From positions 1,302,001 through 1,366,000 of the forward strand of contig CP048717.1 in NCBI GenBank assembly GCA_022641835.1: a DNA stretch of 64,000 bases, in the 5' to 3' direction. Position numbers and translations under genes: made by a program. The DNA comes from Petasospora fabianii. Taxonomy: Eukaryota > Ascomycota > Saccharomycetes > Phaffomycetales > Wickerhamomycetaceae. Of this stretch, positions 48,507 to 57,540 are shown piece by piece (the stretch's first letter is position 1; every line of letters begins with the position of its first letter). The notes beneath the pieces were generated by a model. It did not search any database, was not told where the DNA came from, and worked only from the letters and a program-made list of their open reading frames with translations.

Positions 48507-48603
48507 TTATGCATACTTATGCACTCAAACGTCTAAATCGGCATAATTTAAACTTATGCATATTTATACGAAGATTGTGCATAGTCTTCGCGAAATGTGC
48601 ATA
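48507..48603. repeat. Cluster of six TTATGC/GCATA words
   Basis: TTATGCATA at 48507, TTATGCA at 48517, GCATAA at 48541, TTATGCATA at 48554, GTGCATA at 48577 and GTGCATA at 48597. The words occur on both strands with about 10-24-bp steps. The half-site GCATAA is the one that forms the paired dyads upstream of VMA4 and NDUFA2. Confidence 0.55.
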
Positions 48604-48932
48604 TATTATTGAGAAAAAGACCACATTTTAAACATCGTCATACGCACAGATACTAAGTGTTCCACTCCGGTCAAAAGCCGTATAATGGTGCCCTGGCTTC
48701 GAGTTTCCATTTGGTATAGCCCAGTAGCTACTATGCAAGCTGGTGGTTTAGGTTGATGGAGCCACATCCAGCTGATATGAGCTCCCCGTGCCAACAGGTG
48801 CTTCTGGTACGTATTACAATCATATACAACGACGAACGAAGGTTAGAGCCTTAAAGAGCCTATACCGGATAGAGAGTGAGCTCATGTACTCTACCAGTAG
48901 CTTGTATGCTTTGCAAATTGTACTTACATCGT

Positions 48933-49007
48933 GTATGATCGTCTGTAGTTTCTGACGTCTAGAGCATCGAATGTGGCAAGTTTGCAGTATCTATTACACG
49001 ATCATAC
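48933..49007. repeat. Perfect 10-bp inverted repeat with 55-bp spacer
   Basis: GTATGATCGT (48933-48942) is the exact complement of ACGATCATAC (48998-49007). A smaller GGTAT/ATACC hairpin follows at about 49014-49030. Confidence 0.7.
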
Positions 49008-49569
49008 TCGATGGTATCGCTACAATACCACGCTTACCTACATGAATTGTACTCAGGTGGCTCACTTCTATCATTCTACATGCTCTGCTTCCCAAGTTAG
49101 CCGCGCATGGCATGAATATATTCAAATCAGTGGTCTTGAGCTTCTGACCAGGTAACGCGTCCAGCTACAACAAAGCCTTAACTGAAGCTGTGTATCCATG
49201 CAAAGTCATTTTAAATACCTCAGTTCATGGCTTATCACTCCAACAACAGTAGTGAGACATTAATCACCCTTGTAAAGCCAGACTATGGACGATTATCAAA
49301 GATAGTTCACAGTATGGGCCCATGACGCGCATCCCTACACTACCTCACCTGGCTTTTTTGGCAATAACTCAACCAGCGCAGTAAATACAGCTACAAAAAG
49401 GGCTTTATACTGTTACTAGGTAGCTAGTACACACGTCTATGTGCTTCATTCACGCATAGAAGGCTAGGTTGTGTCTCCAGCGCCTTCTACAACATAGTGA
49501 GCCATAGCCCTTTACCTACGAAAAATCGGACATGCCCCCGCTCTTCCATGATTACCCAACATTTTTGAC

Positions 49570-50350
49570 CCCACTGGGACCATTAATATAGCAAGGAAGG
49601 GCCTCTTGCTTTAATGGTGGCCTCTACGTTGAAACTACAGGTTGTGTGCAAAGAGTTGGGCCCCGGTGAATTTGTCCGATGCCTCACTATGGTGAGGCAT
49701 CACCTCACTGCCTATGACGATTCATGGCCACCTGAGTATCCCCACCTGGGGGAAGAACAACACCACCGGGGTATCATCCATCACTCTGTCCACCCTGTCT
49801 ATGTTCAACGTTAGTACCTCTTCCCAGGGGCCGCGGATCTACTTTTGGGTCAGCGTAAGGCTTATCCCACTGCCAGGGACTATTCGGGATAGTCGTGTCC
49901 AGAGACCACCAATTCCTTCCTATTCCATCCTAGGTGGCACTCTGACGACCATCTCCGTAGTCTTTACCTGGGGGGAGAAGTGTCCGACATCCTGGGATGA
50001 CCCTCCAGGATTTCTCCACCTGTCTGCGAGGGACACCACCTAGGGTTTGCCGACTTCCCCCGTTCGGGTTGCCAGGCACAGGGGAATCCGGAGCCTACTA
50101 TTGAGGTGCACACGAGCCCCCATGTCACTGTCCCAAGAAGGAAGCTCACACCCCGATGACTGTCGTGGTAGGTCTAGTCCACCGTCATGTGCGAGGCCAT
50201 ACTGGCTTCCCCCTCGTTAGGTGGGGCCAGCGGGAGGTGTACGGAGTCCTTCAACTAAGAGGTATAACACCGACCTCCATGCAGACACTGACCCAGAAGA
50301 AGCACTGGCCCTTAGGGCACCCTAGACATGTATTATATACAAGCTGGGTG
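49570..50350. ncRNA. Candidate structured RNA core (strand unknown, family unknown)
   Basis: A GC-rich block without coding sense but with many perfect stems. GATGCCTCAC/GTGAGGCATC closes a TATG tetraloop (49678-49701). GACTAT/ATAGTC closes a 5-nt loop (49878-49894). A nested domain has CCTAGGTGG (49929-49937) with CCACCTAGG (50036-50044), inside it GTGTCC (49980-49985) with GGACAC (50031-50036, one shared base), and inside that ATCCTGG/CCAGGAT (49989-50011). ATGAC-GTGG pairs with CCAC-GTCAT (50156-50188). CGAGG/CCTCG encloses GCCA/TGGC (50192-50216). No Rfam family is recognised by eye; SRP RNA and RNase P/MRP RNA should be tested. Confidence 0.45.
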
Positions 50351-50534
50351 TGATATAAGGCAACGGACTCCTCCCTGCTCGCAGCTCTTCTTTGGCTGGG
50401 CATTCTTCAACTCCGACTTTCAAATAGTAACCAAATGTGGACGATTCCCCTGAGACCAATCCACCTCTCTGAGAAGCTGTCAACTGACAGCTCAAGTTAT
50501 ATTCTATTTAGGCAGTAGGGTTATAGGTGCTCAG

Positions 50535-51040
50535 TATCTTGTCAGAGTGCGGTAGTAATGAATGAAGGCAGTTAGCTCATCAGCCTCGTCAAACGAGGAC
50601 ACATGTGAAGACACATGGGTAAACATTACTTCCAGCAACTCTGAGTCAACACGTGAACATTCAACAGCACAGTGGTCCGGAGAACCCTGTAAGGGATCAT
50701 AGCTTCAGTGCTTTGCCAAGACAAGATACTGGAATGGAGGCAGCTAGCTCACTTGCCTTGACTTATAGATAGTCAAAAGACGTATCATGCAAGGACACAC
50801 ATGTATACATGTGTTAAACCTGTTACTTATCAGACGCATCACCGGAGGACCATAGTGTCCATTGACCCACACCTTCAGAAAGATGGAGAGGCCGAAGTCT
50901 TGCCAGAGTGTGAGAGTGGTGAATGAAGAGCACTTAAGCTCTTCTCCTCGACCTATAGATAGGAGTACCGCAACACTCCTAAAATGCGAGTTCACACGTA
51001 TGAAATACGTGGTAAGACACCACTCTCAACCCCAACTGAC
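50535..51040. repeat. Three diverged tandem units with the same hairpin plan
   Basis: Units align at CTTG (50538, 50712, 50899), with periods of 174 and 187 bp. Each has a 5' block (TCTTGYCAGAGTG in units 1 and 3), then (R)ATGRAGG, hairpin a (loop with TAGCTCA in units 1 and 2), hairpin b, hairpin c and a closing 3' strand. Outer stems: unit 1 AGTAATG/CATTACT plus TCAGAGT/ACTCTGA; unit 3 TGAGAGTGGTG/CACCACTCTCA; unit 2 weak. Hairpin b: CCTCGT/ACGAGG, TTGACT/AGTCAA, CTCCT/AGGAG. Hairpin c: CATGTG/CACATG, ACACATG/CATGTGT, CACGTAT/ATACGTG. Primary sequence changes while pairing is kept. A more diverged fourth unit may lie at 50422-50509. Confidence 0.7.
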
Positions 51041-51268
51041 CCACCTTGAGGCATGGCAAGTGCCCCATTCAGCTCCTCATATCTCCATGGTATCGAATAA
51101 TACGGATGCTCCAAAGCTTGTGATTTATAAAGCATTTGTGTAAGTCGAAAGCCTCAAAGTTTACACAAAAGCCGAACTCCGTATCGTTGCCCCGCAAAAT
51201 ATGCGCCTGTACGCGCGCGCGTTGGAAATGCCCCTGATAACTCGGTTAGCGCACTACAGCGGACTAAA

Positions 51269-51306
51269 ATAAAATAAAAAATAAAAAAAAAATAAAAAAA
51301 ATAAAA
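51269..51306 (+). repeat. A-rich tract (AAAAT repeats)
   Basis: A 38-bp run of A with single T interruptions, about 115 bp upstream of the YND1 ATG; a likely nucleosome-excluding poly(dA:dT) promoter element. Confidence 0.75.
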
Positions 51307-51422
51307 CATCCGTACACCTCATTTTAATCCTGATCGTGGGGAATTGGACGAATCATCCGACGCGTGTTAATCTTTTATCTCTCTTTGTTAGCCCTGTGAC
51401 TGTATTTTGACACAAAGAAGCA

Positions 51423-53369
51423 ATGGGGAAGAAGACAGGACCGTCTGTGGATGAATTAGGAAACCCCTACGACTACATAGTCGTCATTGATGCGGGATCA
51501 AAGGGATCCAGAGCCCATCTCTACCGTGCGAAGCAATACACCGGGGAATCGCAATCTCTGTCATTTTCAGCGTCTGGGGATGACAGTGATAGTGACGATG
51601 AGGATTATGATGAGAAGAAGGGCTCCACATGGGCTGATATCGATTCAATTGATGATTCAACGCCCAGGGATTACCCCTTGATTGAACTTGTAAGAAGAAA
51701 GAAGGTAAAGCCCGGGATTGCCGAGTTTGCCAACAATCCAAAGAAGCTTGGGTCGAAGTACGTGGGGAAGATGCTACATGATATGGAGAAATACATCCCA
51801 AAGGATCAAATCACGCGAACACCGGTGTTCCTCCATGCCACTGGTGGAATGAGGTTGTTGAAACCAGAAGACCAGGAGAAGATTCTCTCGGAAATCTGCA
51901 CTTATATCCAGAAGCACAGTGATTTCTATCTTCCAGATTGTCAGTCCCACGTGAACATTATATCTGGGGAAGTTGAAGGGTTGTACTCTTGGATTGGCCT
52001 CAACTACAAATATGGCATGTTTGACACAACGGTAGAGGACAAGTCAACGTATGGTGCTCTTGATATGGGTGGTGTCTCCTCACAGATGGCTTTCGAACCT
52101 TCAAATGTCAAGGATGAGCACGTTGATTACTTGTTCAAAGTTGATCTTAACTATGCTGATCCATCGGATGAATCACGTTTCAACTACAAGGTCTTCTCCG
52201 AGTCTTTCCTCGGTGGTATGAGCCGAGCACACACCAAGTATGAGGAATGGCTTATACAAAACAATCAGTTAGTGGACCCATGTTTGCCCGATGGATACAT
52301 CAAGACGGTCACATCGAAGAATGGTGAAAAAGTTGATATTCAAGGATCTTCAGACTTTACTGAGTGCTTAAAATCGTTATACAGCGTCCTCAATGAAGTT
52401 TCCATTGACAAGTTTTGTGATCCGGATGCCGAGATGCAGACCACTTCATGTCTCCTCTCTGACTCACTGCCAAAGATGGAATTCAACGTGAAGAAATTCG
52501 TCGGTATCAACGAGTTCTATTCCAATCTTAAAGAGTTTCTCAACTACAAAGACTGTTATGATCGTGCCCAAAAGTTTTGCTCATACTCATACACGGAGAT
52601 CCTTTCATCAAAGGAGATTTCTGAAGACAATGAACCTGAAAAGACTTCAGAGATCTGTTTCAAATCAGCATGGATCATCAATGTCCTACACCAGGGTGTT
52701 GGATTTCCACGATATGGTATCGATGAGGAGGATGACACCACTTCGAAGCAAGATCAAACCGCATCAGGAACGAGCACAACTCCTGATTTCGCCGTGTTAG
52801 AGGGATTCTCATGGACTTTGGGTCGTGCCGTGCTGTACAACTTCTTTGAGACTGCGTCTAGGCTGCATAATGAGACAGTGCCGAGAATCGGGTACTATGA
52901 ACCTTCTAGTCAGGTGTTTGTCCCTGGTGGTGAAGCTATTGGGATCTCACCAAGACCTTTGTATGTTCAAGATTATTACGGTGATGAGGTTCCATTCACT
53001 GAGAACGACGATGATGATGATACCCACGATGATGGTAATAACGATGATTGGGATGACGTGGAGGATCACAGATTGTGGGGGTCGTTATCGTTCTTGATTA
53101 TCTTGTTCATTGTTGCGTACCTGCTGATGGGGAAGACCAAGAGACAGAATATCGTTGATGCTGTTAAGAGGATGGTGGGCAATAGATTCAAAGGAGGTCT
53201 TTATTCCCCTGTGGAGATTGATAATGAAGACTTGGAGCTTGGTCTCCAGGAGAACGAATTGCTAGATGAGTCGGTGGGTGAGCCAATTCATCAGCAAGAT
53301 GAGGACGAGGAAGAGGGCGAACCTCAACGTCCTGCTACTACTAGGGAGGACAGTTTTGAGATTCAATGA
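51423..53369 (+). CDS. YND1: Golgi apyrase Ynd1 (GDA1/CD39 nucleotidase)
   Basis: A 648-residue protein (yeast Ynd1 is 630). The apyrase conserved regions are present in order: VVIDAGSKGSR (ACR1), FLHATGGMR (ACR2), GEVEGLYSWIGLNY (ACR3), ALDMGGVSSQMAF (ACR4) and FSWTLGRAVLY (ACR5). One membrane span at about 550-570 (LWGSLSFLIILFIVAYLLMG) leaves the catalytic part in the lumen and about 75 residues in the cytosol. That C-terminal anchor separates Ynd1 from Gda1, whose anchor is N-terminal. An acidic insert (GDDSDSDDEDYDEKK) after ACR1 is unusual. The enzyme hydrolyses GDP and UDP to supply the Golgi sugar-nucleotide antiporters. Confidence 0.92.
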   Translation: MGKKTGPSVDELGNPYDYIVVIDAGSKGSRAHLYRAKQYTGESQSLSFSASGDDSDSDDEDYDEKKGSTWADIDSIDDSTPRDYPLIELVRRKKVKPGIAEFANNPKKLGSKYVGKMLHDMEKYIPKDQITRTPVFLHATGGMRLLKPEDQEKILSEICTYIQKHSDFYLPDCQSHVNIISGEVEGLYSWIGLNYKYGMFDTTVEDKSTYGALDMGGVSSQMAFEPSNVKDEHVDYLFKVDLNYADPSDESRFNYKVFSESFLGGMSRAHTKYEEWLIQNNQLVDPCLPDGYIKTVTSKNGEKVDIQGSSDFTECLKSLYSVLNEVSIDKFCDPDAEMQTTSCLLSDSLPKMEFNVKKFVGINEFYSNLKEFLNYKDCYDRAQKFCSYSYTEILSSKEISEDNEPEKTSEICFKSAWIINVLHQGVGFPRYGIDEEDDTTSKQDQTASGTSTTPDFAVLEGFSWTLGRAVLYNFFETASRLHNETVPRIGYYEPSSQVFVPGGEAIGISPRPLYVQDYYGDEVPFTENDDDDDTHDDGNNDDWDDVEDHRLWGSLSFLIILFIVAYLLMGKTKRQNIVDAVKRMVGNRFKGGLYSPVEIDNEDLELGLQENELLDESVGEPIHQQDEDEEEGEPQRPATTREDSFEIQ

Positions 53370-53540
53370 TTGTGAGCATTTGATACCCATGATTTATGTC
53401 TATAATGTAGATCGTTTTAAGCGCTTAGATGTAGGATCATCATAAGATTAAGCCGTATCTCGAAGTGATTACGCTATTAGGCACTTGAGAGTTCGTATAT
53501 ACAGTGACCATATTGTATAAATACTCTAATAAATAAGCGT

Positions 53541-54575
53541 TCAAACAAGCTTGCCGAAGTACAATACGTCCAAGTACTTATCAAACTTCTTCTGGATGAA
53601 ACCAGGAGCAGTGCTCTCCATCTTAGAGACGGTATAAATACTCCACACACCACAAAGACTGATCAATGAGATGACATTAACAGCCACTTTTCTCAATTTA
53701 AGATCCTTGACTCTCAACCAACGAAGCATACCATATATGGTATGATAAGTCGTCATTAGAATCATTGGTGGGTACACAACCCAATTTAAAAGAGGTCTCC
53801 ACAGGCCCTGGGTGGTACCAAAGATATGACTGACATAGTCCATAGTGACATAACTGGAATCTCCGTCGACAAACAGCGGGATCAGTCTCATCTGAGTAAC
53901 ATGGAACAACACAGGTAAGATACTAGCATATCCGGCAAACTGCAGGGGACTCAAACCAAACTTTCTAAAGATCCAGCTCTTCTTTGGCGCAACTCCAGCA
54001 TACCCAGAGACACCACCAGTGAGACCCATCGCATCATCATCCCTCACAATAACTTTCCCATCAGCTTGTGTTTCAATCTCTTGTCTCCCAACGAATGAAG
54101 TGCTTCGCTTGGCCTTTTGGGCACGACGACGACGACGCTCAGCTTTCCCCTCATCGTGATGAATACGGTAGATCCATCCACGTACCAGACGAGCAGAGAG
54201 CCCAGAGAGAACGTGTGCAGTGAGTGATCCGAAGACGAGGAGCTCTTCTAGTCCGGGGGCCTGATAAATGGCACGGCCAAGAGATATGAGTTCGTCTGAG
54301 AAAGAAGGAGAGATTGCCGGGGCGACAAGGACAGAGGCCCCGTGGATGAGAGAGAATACGGTAAAGGAGATAGAAGAGTATTTCTGGATGGAATTAAGAA
54401 TGGGCAGGGACGAGGATAGTCGTTTGGCAAGCGGTGACGGTGGAGGAGGAGCGTCTTCAGGTTCGAGCAAGTCTTCTGATGAGAGATTTATGGGGATCGG
54501 GGCCACCTCGTGAATATCGCTGGGCGTTGGCGAGAGAGCTGTCGGTGTTGACTTGTGGTGATTACCGTGTGACAT
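53541..54575 (-). CDS. MCP1: Mitochondrial outer-membrane protein Mcp1
   Basis: A 344-residue protein with five likely membrane spans, matching the DUF1691-type Mcp1 (YOR228C, 302 residues). The best match is AMGLTGGVSGYAG then FGLSPLQFAGYASILPVLFH, against SIGLTGGISGYLFG and IPPQVISGYILVPVLIYH in yeast. The first 45 residues are Pro/Ser-rich and disordered. A basic loop (AERRRRRAQKAKRS) separates the two halves. Mcp1 is an outer-membrane protein that recruits the lipid-transfer protein Vps13 and suppresses loss of ERMES. It converges on YND1. Confidence 0.88.
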   Translation of the reverse strand: MSHGNHHKSTPTALSPTPSDIHEVAPIPINLSSEDLLEPEDAPPPPSPLAKRLSSSLPILNSIQKYSSISFTVFSLIHGASVLVAPAISPSFSDELISLGRAIYQAPGLEELLVFGSLTAHVLSGLSARLVRGWIYRIHHDEGKAERRRRRAQKAKRSTSFVGRQEIETQADGKVIVRDDDAMGLTGGVSGYAGVAPKKSWIFRKFGLSPLQFAGYASILPVLFHVTQMRLIPLFVDGDSSYVTMDYVSHIFGTTQGLWRPLLNWVVYPPMILMTTYHTIYGMLRWLRVKDLKLRKVAVNVISLISLCGVWSIYTVSKMESTAPGFIQKKFDKYLDVLYFGKLV

Positions 54576-54953
54576 TGGAAGGTTGTTCAGTAGATGAGAG
54601 TGATAGGGTTACTCGTTGTGATCCAAATGAGTGGGATGAATGATCTAGAGACCTTAATGTTTCTTGTTTGTTTCCCGCGATGAGATCTTGTGAGACGTAT
54701 AGAGGTGGAGTTTAGGTGATGATAGTTATTCTTTTTAGTATTTATGAATATTGAAGGGTCAATTGATATACTAAAATCTCATAATTCACCATTAGTCTAA
54801 AGAAAACGGCCCTAACAATAGCAAAATGTGGCCAACCACCATCAAAGGGCCCTGGTCATACTGACTTCGCGCGCTCTGATTGGTCCAATGGGTCTCCATC
54901 TACGAACATCACCCAATCAACAGTCTAATGATTAAATCAGAAGGTATATATGC
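54576..54953. other. Gap between MCP1 and MCA1
   Basis: A 378-bp gap holding the MCP1 promoter and the MCA1 3' end. ATTGGTCCAAT is a near-palindromic CCAAT pair at about 54879-54889. No gene is visible. Confidence 0.45.
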
Positions 54954-56135
54954 TCAGAAAATGAACTGTAAGTTCACATCAATTGGATGGGATGCAGAGA
55001 ATTGTGGCTTTTGGGTGTACTTGTCCACCATGATCTCTCTCATATTCTGCAAAAGAGACAGATATGTCTGTTGTGGAGCCTTGTTCATCACTTTTATGAA
55101 GGCAAAGGACATGGCACCTGTTGGAACACCTCCTTCATTAGCATCTGCAGAAGTCTGATCATCCTTAGATCCAGAGAACATCACAACATCTGCTGGGGCA
55201 GTCTTTGTACGTTTAGTCTTTTCGTATGCATCTTCGTTTGGGCCACCTTTCATCACCATCTCTCCAAGAGCCTTAAGACCCTTAAGCATGTTGGTCTGGT
55301 CGTTGATAATGTAGGACTTGGCAGCCTGGAGAAGTCCCTCACCAACCTCCTTGGCAAGATTTGGCTCCTTTAACACACCTTTGGTAGAGTAAGTGTAAGG
55401 CAAATCAAGGACAGAACCCGAGTGACACGAATCAAACAATGCTGTGAGTCTGACACCTGCTGGTAAAGGTTGGACGAGTCTAGCATGGAGCTCGTCATCA
55501 ATGATCTGGCCACTTGTTTCGTAGTCGAGCGGGACGATCGTCTCATCAATACCATCTTCCTCATCACCATCTTGGTCAGGAACCTGAGATCCGTGTCCCG
55601 AATAATGGAAGAATAGCGAGTCGTTCGGCTGAGCACCATTCACAAGCCATCCGATAGCCTTGATGATGTTGGCACGCATTGGAACCTTCACCATCTGTGT
55701 CTGATCGTCGGTGAGTACCACAATGTCGCCCTCAGCATAACCATGCTGCACGAGGAACTGTTTCACATTGTTCACGTCATTGATGCATCCTTTAAGCTGG
55801 GCCTTGGTACCAATGTAGTTGATTCCGATGAGCAAGGCCTTACGACGACCAGTGCAGTTGGAATACTTGTACTCATAACCCTGTACACCAAAGGACTGTG
55901 GTGCTGTCGTTGGTGCTTGTACATGCTCAGCCTCTTGCACCTTTTGATCAGCAGAACCGTCATCCTCAATGCGGTAGAGCGATTGCGTCTGTGCACACTG
56001 CTCGAGCTCCTGCTGTGTCATTTGCTGGGCAGGGATCGGGGCCTGTGGACGGTTATACCCCTGCTGCTGCTGTTGTTGGAAGAACTGTGGAGGAGCCTGT
56101 TGGTACTGGTTGTTTCTTTGTTGACCAGGGAACAT
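54954..56135 (-). CDS. MCA1: Metacaspase Mca1 (type I)
   Basis: A 393-residue protein. A Gln/Pro-rich prodomain (1-85, MFPGQQRNNQYQQAPPQFFQ) precedes the caspase-like p20 domain. The catalytic dyad is His181 in HYSGHGSQVPD and Cys237 in FDSCHSGS. The acidic loop DQDGDEEDGIDETIVPLD binds calcium in the family. The p10 part ends HPIDVNLQFIF. Metacaspases cut after Arg or Lys, not Asp, and in yeast act in stress-related death and clearance of protein aggregates. The protein is complete and the start is well supported by the prodomain. Confidence 0.96.
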   Translation of the reverse strand: MFPGQQRNNQYQQAPPQFFQQQQQQGYNRPQAPIPAQQMTQQELEQCAQTQSLYRIEDDGSADQKVQEAEHVQAPTTAPQSFGVQGYEYKYSNCTGRRKALLIGINYIGTKAQLKGCINDVNNVKQFLVQHGYAEGDIVVLTDDQTQMVKVPMRANIIKAIGWLVNGAQPNDSLFFHYSGHGSQVPDQDGDEEDGIDETIVPLDYETSGQIIDDELHARLVQPLPAGVRLTALFDSCHSGSVLDLPYTYSTKGVLKEPNLAKEVGEGLLQAAKSYIINDQTNMLKGLKALGEMVMKGGPNEDAYEKTKRTKTAPADVVMFSGSKDDQTSADANEGGVPTGAMSFAFIKVMNKAPQQTYLSLLQNMREIMVDKYTQKPQFSASHPIDVNLQFIF

Positions 56136-56445
56136 CTTTTAAAGTTTCTTCGTTCGATATCTGAGTTGGAAGGGCACCAACTGATCTGTTTATGTGTAAA
56201 TAAGGCTCTTTCTTCAATCACCACCCGTAATATCCCAACGAACGAGGCTTTGAAGATCAGTGGAGTTTCAGTTGGGCCCGAGAGACACATTCGCGGCAAC
56301 AAAGGCCGAGATCCGAAATGGTGATAGTTCTGGGGGGCATTTCTCTGCTACATTCTCAATATCTCGTATCATATGTTCATCTCTTATCTTAAATCATCAG
56401 GTGCAGACTGAGCCAGCTGAAAAAGGTCAATGGATAAGGAATTGA
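56136..56445. other. Gap between MCA1 and TFS1
   Basis: A 310-bp promoter region for MCA1, also the 3' region of TFS1. No motif stands out and no gene is visible. Confidence 0.45.
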
Positions 56446-57192
56446 TCACCCCTTGTTCTCAGCATAGAAGAAGTTGACTGCCCATGGCTCTAGAGAGTAC
56501 TCCTCACTCCACTTCAACACACCTGTAGCAGGGGACCCATATCCCCAGTTAGGTCTATCCTTTGGAGCCTGTGGTGAGACACCAGCCTGCTTATATAACA
56601 AAAACACATAACGATGTTTACCAGTACCCGCTGGTGGAGCTGGTCCAACGTACTCGAGAAGCTCTTTACCTTGTGCACCTAGATCAATCTCAGCAGCGAG
56701 GAAATCGGCACCAGCATCAGCTGTGTTCTTCAAAGAGATGTCAGAGGCAATGAAATGGGCATACTCAGACCATTTCTTATCAGTTCTAGATGGAGCATCT
56801 GGGTCTGTAAGCACCAAGGTGAAACGGTCCTGTTCAGTGATGTTGACACCTTCTTCACTTGAATTGGTTGGTGCATCAAGCACAAACTGAACCTTTGGCT
56901 TGGATTGGGTTTCAGCAACCGAAAGAGTGTTACCTAGGGCAACTTCATTATTACCCCCATATGAAACTTGAAGTAATCCCTTTGGTGTAAATTGTGGCAA
57001 AACATCTTCAAAGATCTCCTCCTTCTTCAATGACTCGAGAATCGAGTTCGAGATGGTGAGCAATGGTCTCAATGGCATTGTGATATTATATGGTGTTTGT
57101 CTTAGGGCTAAAACTGGTCTTGTAGTTGTAGTGCGGAGTCGAAGAGTATTACGGACAGACAGCAGTGAAACAGCACTTCTCTTATGGAACAT
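56446..57192 (-). CDS. TFS1: PEBP-family carboxypeptidase Y inhibitor Tfs1, with an N-terminal extension
   Basis: A 248-residue protein; yeast Tfs1 is 219. From Met39 the sequence follows Tfs1: ISNSILESLKKEEIFEDVLP, TDPDAPSRTDKKWSEYAHFI, GPAPPAGTGKHRYVFLLYKQ and NFFYAENKG. The two PEBP motifs that form the anion pocket are intact. Residues 1-38 are Arg/Ser/Thr-rich with no acidic residue (FHKRSAVSLLSVRNTLRLRT), like a mitochondrial presequence. The ATG at 57192 and the one at 57078 both have A at -3, so two isoforms with different locations are possible. Known roles: inhibition of carboxypeptidase Y and of the Ras GAP Ira2. Confidence 0.9.
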   Translation of the reverse strand: MFHKRSAVSLLSVRNTLRLRTTTTRPVLALRQTPYNITMPLRPLLTISNSILESLKKEEIFEDVLPQFTPKGLLQVSYGGNNEVALGNTLSVAETQSKPKVQFVLDAPTNSSEEGVNITEQDRFTLVLTDPDAPSRTDKKWSEYAHFIASDISLKNTADAGADFLAAEIDLGAQGKELLEYVGPAPPAGTGKHRYVFLLYKQAGVSPQAPKDRPNWGYGSPATGVLKWSEEYSLEPWAVNFFYAENKG

Positions 57193-57540
57193 GCTCTAGA
57201 CCAAAAACTTTTTTTAGTCCTTGGTGTAGGTCAATGGCCTGTGGCAAACGTGAGTTGTCTTATGTAACCGAGCAACAGCAAGCAAACCAACTAATAAGGG
57301 GATTTATAAGGAGAAATGGGATGCGCAAACATGTGAGAGATTCCAGCGAAAGGGGGTTGTGGTGTTCGGGTGTGGCGTGGGGTATTATCTTCCTTTGGTA
57401 GAGTATAATTAATATTATGTTTGCCTAATGAGGAAGTCAAGTGGTACTACGCTTCCATTCTATACCCATTAATCATCAATATTTTGTGTAGCATCATTAG
57501 CAGAAAAGTAGATATCTTGATATATCTTGATACTGACCGG
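57193..57540. other. Gap between TFS1 and the SUMO-like/zinc-finger factor
   Basis: A 348-bp gap with the TFS1 promoter. A TATCTTGATATATCTTGATA direct repeat lies at about 57511-57530, close to the stop of the next minus-strand gene. No gene is visible. Confidence 0.45.

Larger units (their letters stand above)
48205..51422. other. 3.2-kb gene desert with dense dyad symmetry
   Basis: The largest gap in the window, roughly ten times the usual spacing. All open frames are under 110 codons and show no recognisable product. Content from left: an AT-rich leader with a TTATGC/GCATAA cluster (48507-48603), an AGCTGG/CCAGCT hairpin (48738-48773), a perfect 10-bp inverted repeat (48933-49007), a visibly GC-richer core (about 49570-50350), three tandem structured units (about 50535-51040), and a poly-A/AAAT tract (51269-51306) before the YND1 promoter. 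It may be a non-coding RNA locus, a centromere or an origin; the sequence alone does not decide. Confidence 0.7.

Noticed and set aside
49605-49636. Likeness to the 5' end of yeast SRP RNA (TAATGG followed by TACGTTGA)
   Set aside because: The spacing is wrong, the TGTAAT Alu motif is missing, and I could not find the helix 8 motif downstream. Kept only as a family to test.
49614-50353. Several 60-110-codon frames on both strands in the GC-rich core
   Set aside because: They overlap in all frames, match nothing I know, and are explained by stop-poor GC-rich DNA; the stems explain the sequence better.
50561-50586. A tRNA A-box-like TAGCTCA in hairpin a of units 1 and 2
   Set aside because: No matching B-box (GGTTCGANNCC) or acceptor/anticodon arms, so these are not tRNA genes.
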